A model generated the notes under the pieces. It was given only the letters and a program-made list of their open reading frames with translations. It had not been told where the DNA came from and did no database searches. Made by a program: the position numbers and the translations under genes. From JAEUNJ01 sp052035955 (GTDB taxonomy: Bacteria; Pseudomonadota; Gammaproteobacteria; Burkholderiales; Rhodocyclaceae), in the NCBI GenBank assembly GCA_052035955.1, contig JBPOHD010000012.1, positions 1 to 48,281 of the forward strand: a stretch of 48,281 bases of DNA, given 5' to 3'. The number at the start of each line of letters is the position of its first letter. Within the stretch, counting starts at the first letter, position 1. Positions 9,289 through 16,141 of the stretch are shown here, piece by piece.

Positions 9289-9761
9289 CCTTGGCCGGGC
9301 ACGCGTGTCGCCGGTAATTCGTTGGCGAGAATGTCGTCGGAGGGCCGGTCGTTGCCGATGCGGGGCTCGAGTGAGCCGCCGGGGAAGTCCCCGGTGCCAA
9401 TGCCGTCCATCGCATGAGCAAGGCCGATCATATCGACGTGCGCGACCCGGCCCGGATCGTGGCGCAGATCGCGGTCGGAAAGCGAGGTGAATTCCCTTGT
9501 CATGGCAGTGGGCGCGGCGCGTCGCCCCGATGGGTGACGGTCGCTCCTTCTCCAATGGCGATCCGCCCGCGCCCCCGGGGCCCGGGGTGCTCCGCCCGCC
9601 CCGCCAACCCGTCGGACCGTCTCTTCCCGGCCATCCACCGGCCCCCAGTCGCCCCGCCCCCATAGCCGGTTTCGGCTATGTCCGTCGCCGAAGCGTGGAA
9701 TTCCCCTGCCGCGCCGCCTTTCCTAGACTGGCGACGTCTGAAACGAGCTGAGGAAACGACC
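9289..9761. other. 473-base intergenic stretch upstream of tsdA
   Basis: No convincing gene. A minus-strand frame from 9503 stays open into the antisense of DUF1854, but it has no ribosome-binding site or recognisable family. A short perfect inverted repeat (CCGGGGA, two-base loop, TCCCCGG; 9379-9394) may help end the ABC-DUF1854 transcript but has no U-tract. The right half is C-rich and holds the 8+8 inverted repeat listed separately. Confidence 0.5.
9661..9680. promoter_or_regulatory. Perfect 8+8 inverted repeat upstream of tsdA
   Basis: CATAGCCG, GTTT, CGGCTATG: two perfect 8-base arms around a four-base centre, ending 81 bases before the tsdA start codon. It has no following T-run. It could be an operator for a dimeric regulator, for example the TtrR-like regulator encoded at 10839-11477, or a short hairpin. 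The operator role is inference. Confidence 0.45.
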
Positions 9762-10766
9762 ATGACGAACGGGACACGATACGCGATGCTAGCGGCGATG
9801 CTGCTGGCCGGCGGGACCGCGGCAGCGGACAGCACGGTCAGCCTGATGGGGCGCCCGGCCCCGGAGATCGAACGCCTGGCCGACGATGACTACGGCCGAC
9901 TGGCGCGCTACGGCCATGCGCTGGCGACGCGCACCTTCGCCCTCATCGGGCCCGAGGTCCAGGACCGCAGGATGCGTTATGCGGGGAATAACCTGGCCTG
10001 CACTTCCTGCCATCAGGAGGGTGGCGCAAAGCCGTTCGCCATGCCCTGGGTCGGTGTCAGCGCCACCTTCCCACAGTACCGGGGCCGGGAGGACGCCCTG
10101 AGCACCGTCGAGGACAGGGTGAATGGCTGCATGCAGCGGAGCATGGCGGGCAAGCCCCTGCAGGCGGATTCGCGGGAAATGAAGGCCTTCGTGACCTACA
10201 TCCATTTCCTCTCGCGGGACATCCCCGTCGGGGCGGCCGTGGAGGGGGCTGCGACAAAGGCGAGCAAACCGCCAAACCGTCGGGCGGACCTGGCCGCCGG
10301 CGAAGCGGTTTTCAAGGCCCAGTGCGCCGCGTGCCATGGGGAAAACGGCGAAGGCAGGCGCAACGGCGTCAAGGGCGATGCGCTGGGTTACCTGTTTCCG
10401 CCCCTCTGGGGGCCGGATTCCTTCAACACCGGCGCCGGCATGAACCGCATCCTGATGGCGATGCGCTTCATCAAGCACAACATGCCCCAAGGCGTGAGCC
10501 ACACCGCCACCGTGCTCACCGACGAGGAGGCCTTCGACGTGGCCGGTTACGTCGTCTCCAAGCCGCGCCCGGAAAAGAAGGATCTGGACCGTGATTTCCC
10601 GGCCCGCTGGAACAAGCCCATCGACGCGGCCTTCCCGCCCTACGTGGATGGGGCGCCGGCGGACCAGCACAAGTACGGGCCCTTCCCGCCGCTGGCCGAG
10701 AAGGCCCGTGCCGTGGCGGCCGCCCGGGAGGAACTGCGGAAGGCGCGGGAGAACCGCGGGCAATAG
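9762..10766 (+). CDS. tsdA: TsdA-type dihaem cytochrome c, thiosulfate dehydrogenase / tetrathionate reductase
   Basis: 334 residues with a signal peptide (1-22, ending T-A-A-A-D). There are two haem-c sites: CTSCH (80-84) and CAACH (188-192). Between them V-N-G-C-M-Q-R-S-M matches the TsdA segment whose cysteine (here Cys123) is the second axial ligand of the active-site haem. M-R-Y-A-G-N-N-L-A-C and K-A-F-V-T-Y-I-H-F-L are also typical of the family. TsdA joins two thiosulfates to tetrathionate, or does the reverse, in the periplasm. An additional C-terminal tail of about 60 residues is rich in Lys, Ala and Arg. The start ATG at 9762 follows GAGGAAACGACC. It converges on the ttrR/ttrS-like pair, which supports a role in tetrathionate/thiosulfate turnover. 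Confidence 0.88.
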   Translation: MTNGTRYAMLAAMLLAGGTAAADSTVSLMGRPAPEIERLADDDYGRLARYGHALATRTFALIGPEVQDRRMRYAGNNLACTSCHQEGGAKPFAMPWVGVSATFPQYRGREDALSTVEDRVNGCMQRSMAGKPLQADSREMKAFVTYIHFLSRDIPVGAAVEGAATKASKPPNRRADLAAGEAVFKAQCAACHGENGEGRRNGVKGDALGYLFPPLWGPDSFNTGAGMNRILMAMRFIKHNMPQGVSHTATVLTDEEAFDVAGYVVSKPRPEKKDLDRDFPARWNKPIDAAFPPYVDGAPADQHKYGPFPPLAEKARAVAAAREELRKARENRGQ

Positions 10767-10838
10767 GCGCATGGCGCGGGGCGCCGCCACCGGGCCGCAG
10801 AACCGGCGGGCGGCCGGGGCCGCCAGGAGCGCACGACC

Positions 10839-11477
10839 TTAGTCCAGCCCGGCCGGATCGGCCTGGAGGATCAGGCGGGCCAGGTCGGCAGCGCTGCCTG
10901 TGCCCGTCTTCTCCATCGCGTGCTGCCGGTGGATGTGCACCGTGTTGTCGCTGATCGACAGGTCCCGGGCGATCTCCTTGTTGGACAGCCCGAGGGCCAG
11001 GCGACGGGCCACCTCGGCTTCCCGCGGGGAGAGCAGGGCGAGCAACGCGCGCGCCCGGGCGCGGCGGGATTCGGCCTCGTGGCGGGCCCGGCTGGCCTCG
11101 ACGGCGCGCTCGACGGTGTCCAGGAAGACCTGGTCCTTGAACGGCTTTTGCAGGAAATCCATGGCCCCCGCCTTCATGGCCTGGACGGCGAGTTCCACGT
11201 CGCCGTGGCCGGTCATGAACACGATGGGGTATGGGGAGCGCGATGCATTCAGGCGGCGCTGCAGTTCCAGGCCGCTGACACGGGGCATGCGGATGTCGAG
11301 GACCAGGCAGCCGCCGGCTTCCGGGAAGGCCGGCCGCGCTTCCAGGAAGGCCTCGGCGGACTCGTGCCCGACGGCCCGCCAGCCCGCGGATTCGAGCAGG
11401 AAGAGCAGGGACCGGCGAAAGGGGGCCTCGTCGTCGATGACGTGGACGACCGGGATTCCTGGCTCAGGGGGATGCAT
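10839..11477 (-). CDS. ttrR: TtrR-like response regulator (FixJ/LuxR family)
   Basis: 212 residues. The receiver domain (about 8-125) has the acidic pair Asp15-Asp16, phospho-acceptor Asp61 in LVLDIRMP, and a conserved Lys in F-L-Q-K-P-F. The C-terminal LuxR-type helix-turn-helix (about 145-205) contains L-S-N-K-E-I-A-R-D-L-S-I. This is the FixJ/TtrR layout. It overlaps the sensor gene by 14 bases and is co-transcribed with it. TtrR is the regulator of tetrathionate respiration in enterobacteria; here the adjacent target would be tsdA. The exact inducer is inferred from the partner kinase. Confidence 0.8.
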   Translation of the reverse strand: MHPPEPGIPVVHVIDDEAPFRRSLLFLLESAGWRAVGHESAEAFLEARPAFPEAGGCLVLDIRMPRVSGLELQRRLNASRSPYPIVFMTGHGDVELAVQAMKAGAMDFLQKPFKDQVFLDTVERAVEASRARHEAESRRARARALLALLSPREAEVARRLALGLSNKEIARDLSISDNTVHIHRQHAMEKTGTGSAADLARLILQADPAGLD

Positions 11478-13239
11478 TTCCCGCCTCCTCGTCGATGGGC
11501 AGGGAGAAACTCAGGATCAGGCCCGGGCCGTCGGCCGGGATGCCGGCGTCCAGGGTGCCCCCATGAGTCTCCACAATGGTCTTGCAGATGGACAGGCCGA
11601 GGCCCATGCCGTCCGGCTTGGTCGTGAAGAAGGGTTCGAACAGGCGGGCCTGGTCTTCCGGCGATAGGCCCGTCCCGTGGTCGCGCACGGAAATGCCGAT
11701 CCTCCCGGCTTCCAGGGCTTCCAGCGTGATCCGGATCGGCGCGTCCGGCCTGTTGGCGATTCGCTGGGCATCCCAGGCGTTCTTCAGCAGGTTGAGCAGC
11801 ACCTCCTGGACCTGCAACGGGTCGACGGTGGCGAGACGTCGGCCCGCCGGCCGGTGGTCCACCATCTCGACGTTCGGGGCCTGGGCGATCATGCCCCGGA
11901 AGAGCCGCACCGCGCCCTCGGCCACCTCCGCCAGGTCGCACCGTTCGCGAACCCGGACGCGCTTGCGGGCGAAGGCGCGGATGCCGGCCAGAATGCCGGC
12001 AGCTCGTTCCGCCTCGCTGGCAATCTCCGCGGCGGCCGTCGCAGTGGCCTCGCCGGACAGGTTTCCGCGCTCGAGGCGCCGGGTCAGGCTGCGGGCATAG
12101 TTGCCGATGGCGGCCAGGGGCTGGTTCATTTCGTGGGCCAGCATGCCCGACATCTCGCCGAGGATAGAAAGGCGGGACAGGTGCTCCATCTGCAACCGGT
12201 GGGCCTGGATGCTTTCGGCCAGTTGATCGCGGGCGGCAAGCGCTTCGGAAAGCTCCCGCGTGCGACGTTTCACGAGGACCTCGACGCGGAGCGTATAGGC
12301 GAGCCAGAGCAGGAGCACGGCGGCCAGCGCGGCGGCCAGCGGCCAGTAACGGCGCACCTGGGCCTCGAGCCGGTGCTCGCGCAGAAATTCGTAGGGCGTG
12401 ATCTGCAATTCCCGAAGCATTTCGTGCACCGGATGGTAATCCGCCGGCACGCCCCAGGTCTGGCCGGTCCGTGACGGCGGCAGGGCGAGGAGCGCCACCA
12501 GCGATTCGCGCGCCAGGTCCGGGGAGGTGTGGCGGGCGGCGGCGAAGGCCCAGCCCGGATAGGCCGGCGAAGAGGACTCGCAGGGCTCGCCCTCGCCGAT
12601 CGGGGAAAGAACGCGGTAGCGTCCCGCCGCCACCTTGCCATCGCGCACCAGACGCTCCAGCAGGCAGCTGCGGATCGCCCCGGCATCCGCCTCGCCGCGC
12701 TCAAGGGCATCCATGACGCGGGTCATCGGGAATCCGGTGAAGCTGACGGAGATGCCGCCATCCTCCGGATCGATGCCGCGGCGCTTCAATTCCGCCCAGA
12801 CAACCTGGTAGCCGCCGAAGGCCTCCGGCGACACGGCCGCGAGGCGCCCGCCGCGCAGGTCTTCCAGGCCGGCCAGGTCGCTCCGCGACGTGCGCACGAC
12901 CACCGCGGAGCCCACGGTATGGGCCGAGTCCTGGCCAGGGTCGATGAGCTGGGTGGCGATCCGCGTCACGCCGTGCCGGGCCTCCAGGGCCACGTAATGA
13001 CCCGGATTGGTGACGACGAAATCGACCCGGCCCGTCGCCACCGCCGTTTCCAGGCCCTCCAGGTCGAAGTAGGCGGCTTCGACCCTGTGGGACGGTAGCG
13101 CAGACTCCAGGGCCGCCATCAGGGGGCGCCAGGTCCGCTCCGCCTCGCCCGCGCCTTCCCAGGCCAGCACTCCAATCCGGAGATTCGCCGCGCCGGCCCA
13201 GAGGGGAAGGCAGCAGAGCAGCGCCAATGCAAGGCGCAT
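11464..13239 (-). CDS. ttrS: TtrS-like sensor histidine kinase with PhnD-type periplasmic domain
   Basis: 591 residues. Signal peptide 1-18, then a PhnD/phosphate-binding-like periplasmic domain (about 20-285) that includes Cys192 and Cys220. One membrane helix at about 300-317 is followed by a short coiled coil, a dimerisation/phospho-acceptor segment with His369 in LAHEMNQPL, and an HATPase domain (N-box LLNLLKNAWDA, then DHGTGL and GMGLGLSI). This arrangement is that of TtrS, the tetrathionate sensor. The minus-strand start at 13239 has AGGCGG just upstream. The gene next to it, tsdA, makes or uses tetrathionate, which strengthens the call. Confidence 0.82.
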   Translation of the reverse strand: MRLALALLCCLPLWAGAANLRIGVLAWEGAGEAERTWRPLMAALESALPSHRVEAAYFDLEGLETAVATGRVDFVVTNPGHYVALEARHGVTRIATQLIDPGQDSAHTVGSAVVVRTSRSDLAGLEDLRGGRLAAVSPEAFGGYQVVWAELKRRGIDPEDGGISVSFTGFPMTRVMDALERGEADAGAIRSCLLERLVRDGKVAAGRYRVLSPIGEGEPCESSSPAYPGWAFAAARHTSPDLARESLVALLALPPSRTGQTWGVPADYHPVHEMLRELQITPYEFLREHRLEAQVRRYWPLAAALAAVLLLWLAYTLRVEVLVKRRTRELSEALAARDQLAESIQAHRLQMEHLSRLSILGEMSGMLAHEMNQPLAAIGNYARSLTRRLERGNLSGEATATAAAEIASEAERAAGILAGIRAFARKRVRVRERCDLAEVAEGAVRLFRGMIAQAPNVEMVDHRPAGRRLATVDPLQVQEVLLNLLKNAWDAQRIANRPDAPIRITLEALEAGRIGISVRDHGTGLSPEDQARLFEPFFTTKPDGMGLGLSICKTIVETHGGTLDAGIPADGPGLILSFSLPIDEEAGNASP

Positions 13240-13251
13240 GGTACGGTCCGC

Positions 13252-13512
13252 CTATCGGCGGCGGCCGCTCCGGCCGGCCTCATCGGCCGGCCGGCCAGGA
13301 CCGGCATGGCGCTGCGGCGAGGCGGGAAGCCGGTGGAGGGCCGGTGGCGGCAACAGGAGGGGGGCGGAATCCGCGGCGCCCGGCCGCTGGCCGCGCCGTG
13401 CCTGTCGCCGGCGGGTCGCGGCGACTCCGGCCAGCCGCAGGCCCCGCAGCCCGAAGGCCGGCAACGGGTCTATGCTGCCGGAGTTGCGTTTGAGTGGTGC
13501 GATTGCGTGCAT
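13252..13512 (-). CDS. Possible small ORF upstream of ttrS (86 aa)
   Basis: An 86-residue frame from an ATG at 13512 with an excellent Shine-Dalgarno (AGGAGG, seven bases before the start). It stops 12 bases before the ttrS start, as expected for the first gene of the operon. The first 30 residues (MHAIAPLKRNSGSIDPLPAF...) look protein-like; the rest is Arg/Pro/Ala-rich and could be a by-product of high GC. No family was recognised. It may be a short leader or a spurious frame. Confidence 0.4.
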   Translation of the reverse strand: MHAIAPLKRNSGSIDPLPAFGLRGLRLAGVAATRRRQARRGQRPGAADSAPLLLPPPALHRLPASPQRHAGPGRPADEAGRSGRRR

Positions 13513-13814
13513 GCGACGGCCTCCTGTATTCGGCGGGTGGCATTTGGGCGGAACCTTACCCCAAAGGAGGCATTGCAAGCGGGCGGGCACGGAGGGGCGG
13601 GATGGCGGGATGCGCCTGCTGTTCTCCCTCGGCGACGGTCCTCGCGTGGCCACGAGGCCCGGCGGCGCGGCGGCGCGGCGGATTCCGCCTCGGGTGCGGC
13701 GCCTGCAATCGGCGCCTTGTCGGCCCGCAGCATCGAGTCAGGGGGGGGCGTCCGAGCGCCCGACGTGGAGGAAAAGGAACGGGGCGCCGGGCGGCGTCCC
13801 GTTCCGGGTTTCGA
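13513..13814. other. Intergenic stretch between the ttrS operon and sodB
   Basis: About 300 bases between the possible start of the ttrS operon and the end of sodB, both on the minus strand. Several GC-driven frames cross it on the plus strand, but none has a ribosome-binding site or a recognisable product. It probably holds the ttrS promoter; no clear -35/-10 pair was found. Confidence 0.4.
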
Positions 13815-13835
13815 GATCATGCCGTTAGCATGATC
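13815..13835 (-). terminator. Hairpin after sodB
   Basis: GATCATGC, five-base loop CGTTA, GCATGATC: a perfect 8-base stem starting nine bases beyond the sodB stop. There is no strong U-tract, so it may be a weak terminator or an mRNA 3'-end stabiliser. Confidence 0.5.
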
Positions 13836-13843
13836 CGTGCCGT

Positions 13844-14428
13844 TCAGGCGAAGTTCTGCTCCGCGAAGGACCAGTTCGCCAGGTTGTTCAGGAAGGTCTC
13901 GACGAACTTGGGCCGCAGGTTGCGGTAGTCGATGTAATAGGCATGTTCCCAGACGTCGATGCAGAGCAGGGCCTTGTCGGCGGTGGTGAGCGGGGTGCCG
14001 GCGGCGCCCATGTTCACGATGTCCACGGAGCCGTCGGCCTTCTTGACCAGCCAGGTCCAGCCGGAGCCGAAGTTGCCGACGGCGGAGGCCTGGAAGGCCT
14101 TCTTGAATTCGTCGAAGGAACCCCACTTCTTGTCGATGGCCGCGGCCAGGGCGCCGGCGGGCGCGCCGCCGCCATTGGGCTTCAGGCAGTTCCAGAAGAA
14201 GCTGTGGTTCCAGACCTGGGCGGAGTTGTTGTAGATGCCGCCGGCCGGGGCCTTCCTGACGATGGCTTCCAGGTCCAGGCTCTCGTACTCGGTGCCCTTG
14301 ATCAGGTTGTTCAGGTTGGTCACGTAGGCCTGGTGGTGCTTGGCGTAGTGGTATTCGAAGGTTTCCTTCGACATGTGGGGGGCCAGGGCGTCCATGGCGA
14401 AGGGCAGGGGAGGCAGGGTGTGTTCCAT
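13844..14428 (-). CDS. sodB: Iron/manganese superoxide dismutase
   Basis: 194 residues, full length. It converts superoxide to peroxide and oxygen in the cytoplasm. Metal ligands are in place: His27 (F-E-Y-H-Y), His75 (Q-V-W-N-H-S-F-F-W), Asp158 and His162 (D-V-W-E-H-A-Y-Y). The A-Q-V-W-N-H and F-G-S-G-W-T-W segments favour an iron-type enzyme. It lies 71 bases downstream of xseA on the same strand, an arrangement common in betaproteobacteria, and has its own promoter in the gap. Confidence 0.95.
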   Translation of the reverse strand: MEHTLPPLPFAMDALAPHMSKETFEYHYAKHHQAYVTNLNNLIKGTEYESLDLEAIVRKAPAGGIYNNSAQVWNHSFFWNCLKPNGGGAPAGALAAAIDKKWGSFDEFKKAFQASAVGNFGSGWTWLVKKADGSVDIVNMGAAGTPLTTADKALLCIDVWEHAYYIDYRNLRPKFVETFLNNLANWSFAEQNFA

Positions 14429-14467
14429 GTGGGGTTCTCCTTGGTTTGGGGGTGCGCTAACTTGAGT

Positions 14468-14496
14468 AGTTTAGTCGGGAATATCCGGCCTGACAA
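14468..14496 (-). promoter_or_regulatory. Sigma-70 promoter of sodB
   Basis: Read on the minus strand: TTGTCA (14491-14496), a 17-base spacer, then TAAACT (14468-14473), about 40 bases before the sodB start. It sits immediately after the xseA stop, giving sodB independent transcription. Confidence 0.6.
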
Positions 14497-14499
14497 GTC

Positions 14500-15828
14500 T
14501 CATGGTTTTTCCGGCTCGGTCGAAACGATCCGGGCCGTCGCCTCGCCCCGATGCAGCTTCAGCGCGACGGTCGTGCCGGGGACCAGCTGGGCGGCGTCGC
14601 GGACCACCTTTCCCCGGTCATCGCGGACGATGCCGTAGCCCCGGGCGAGGACGGCAGACGGGTTCAGGGGCCCCAGCGCGGAGGCGGCCCGTTCCAGTCG
14701 GTGGGCGAGATTGCGAAGGTGGCGGCGGCCGGCGGCCGTGAGGGCCTGGGCGGCCAGGTCCAGGCGCCCCTGCCAGTGCTCGGCCCGGGGACGGCGGGCG
14801 GCCAGGCGCCGGTCCAGGCCCTGGCAACGGGCGAGGAAGCCCTGCAGGCGGCGGTAGCGGGCCGCCTCCAGCGTGGTGCCGAGGAGATCCAGTTCCCGGC
14901 GGCGCTCGGCCAGGCGCCGCGCCGGGTGGACGAGGCCCCGCCCGGCCAGATCCAGACGTTGTCCCAGGGCCTGGATCCGCCGGGCGAAGGCGTCGGCCAG
15001 GGTCTCGCCGAGGGGGTCGAGGCGGGCGGCGGCGGCGGCCCAGCCGGCCGTGGCCAGTTCGGCAGCGGCCGTTGGCGTGGCCGCCCGCAGGTCGGCGACG
15101 AAATCCGCGATGGTGACGTCGGTCTCGTGGCCGACGCCGGCAACGACCGGGATCGGGCAGGCCACAATCGCCCGGGCCACCGCCTCTTCGTTGAAGGACC
15201 AGAGGTCCTCGATGCTCCCCCCGCCGCGGACGAGCAGCAGCAGGTCGCACTCGGCGCGGGAACCGGCGGCCGCCAGCGCTTCGGCGATCTGGTGGGCGGC
15301 CCCTTCTCCCTGGACAGGGGTCGGATAGATCACCACGGGCAGGTGGGGCGCCCGCCGCCGCAGGGCGGCGAGGACGTCGCGCAGGGCGGCCGCCTGGGGC
15401 GACGTGACGACGCCGATGCGGCGCGGCAACGGGGGCAGACTGCGCTTGCGTTCGGCGGCGAAGAGCCCCTCCGCCTCCAGGCGGCGGCGCAGGCGCTCGA
15501 AGGCCTCGAACAGGCGGCCGACCCCGGCCTGGCGGAGGTTCTCGACATTCAGCTGGAAGTCTCCCCGGGCCTCGTAGAGGCTCACCAGGGCCTGGGCTTC
15601 CACGTGCATGCCGTTCTCGAGGCGCCAGGGCAGCATCTGGGCCCTGTTGCGGAACATGACGCAGCGAACCTGGGACTGGTCGTCCTTGAGCGTGAAATAG
15701 ACATGGCCGGACGCCGCCCGCGCCAGGTTCGAGGTTTCGCCGGCCACCCAGAGCAGCGGAAAGCGCGCCTCGAGGGTCTGCCTCGCAAGGCGAACCAGGG
15801 CGGACACCGGGATGACATCGATGCTCAT
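14500..15828 (-). CDS. xseA: Exodeoxyribonuclease VII large subunit
   Basis: 442 residues from the ATG at 15828 (M-S-I-D-V-I-P-V-S-A-L), the usual length. An in-frame start at 15921 would add 31 residues without family similarity. XseA with XseB degrades single-stranded DNA. The N-terminal OB fold (about 15-105) includes W-V-A-G-E-T-S-N-L. The catalytic domain has I-G-V-V-T-S-P-Q-A-A-A, V-R-G-G-G-S-I-E-D-L-W-S-F-N and G-V-G-H-E-T-D-V-T-I-A-D. A long helical region follows, ending in a beta segment with A-R-G-Y-G-I-V. The small subunit xseB is not in the window. Confidence 0.95.
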   Translation of the reverse strand: MSIDVIPVSALVRLARQTLEARFPLLWVAGETSNLARAASGHVYFTLKDDQSQVRCVMFRNRAQMLPWRLENGMHVEAQALVSLYEARGDFQLNVENLRQAGVGRLFEAFERLRRRLEAEGLFAAERKRSLPPLPRRIGVVTSPQAAALRDVLAALRRRAPHLPVVIYPTPVQGEGAAHQIAEALAAAGSRAECDLLLLVRGGGSIEDLWSFNEEAVARAIVACPIPVVAGVGHETDVTIADFVADLRAATPTAAAELATAGWAAAAARLDPLGETLADAFARRIQALGQRLDLAGRGLVHPARRLAERRRELDLLGTTLEAARYRRLQGFLARCQGLDRRLAARRPRAEHWQGRLDLAAQALTAAGRRHLRNLAHRLERAASALGPLNPSAVLARGYGIVRDDRGKVVRDAAQLVPGTTVALKLHRGEATARIVSTEPEKP

Positions 15829-16050
15829 GGGGGTATCGGCGGGATCAGGGGTGCCGTAAGACCGCGGCGGGATAGGGAAATCTAACACGATCCGCGGCGG
15901 CGGCCGGGCCGGCGCGGTCACCGGCGACGCTGCCCGAATCCCGCAGACCTATGTGCAACTATATGTTTCATATGGAAAAAAGATCTGCCTAATTTCGCAG
16001 CCCGGGAAAAAAACCTTGTGCGCAGGCCAGATAGCGCACCCGGCCGAAGG

Positions 16051-16085
16051 TTCTCCACAAGCTTATCCACAGATTCTGTGGACAA
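16051..16085. promoter_or_regulatory. Cluster of three DnaA-box-like 9-mers
   Basis: Within 35 bases: TTCTCCACA (16051-16059, one mismatch), TTATCCACA (16063-16071, perfect DnaA box) and TGTGGACAA (16077-16085, reverse complement TTGTCCACA). The last two face each other across five bases. An A/T-rich segment (15950-16000) with ATATG-TTT-CATAT and poly-A tracts lies 50-100 bases to the left. The rest of the 313-base gap between xseA and the Sel1 gene has no gene. DnaA binding is inferred from the motif. Confidence 0.65.
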
Positions 16086-16141
16086 GAATTTTCCCCCGTC
16101 GCCGGTGCTAATCTTCGACCGTTTTCCTCCAGACACGCGCC

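Noticed and set aside
9289..9503. Minus-strand frame starting MTREFTSLSDRDLRHDPG
   Set aside because: No ribosome site, no recognised family, and it runs on as antisense of DUF1854 without a stop.
13306..13833. Several plus-strand frames between ttrS and sodB
   Set aside because: No ribosome-binding sites and Arg/Gly-rich composition; they look like GC-driven noise.
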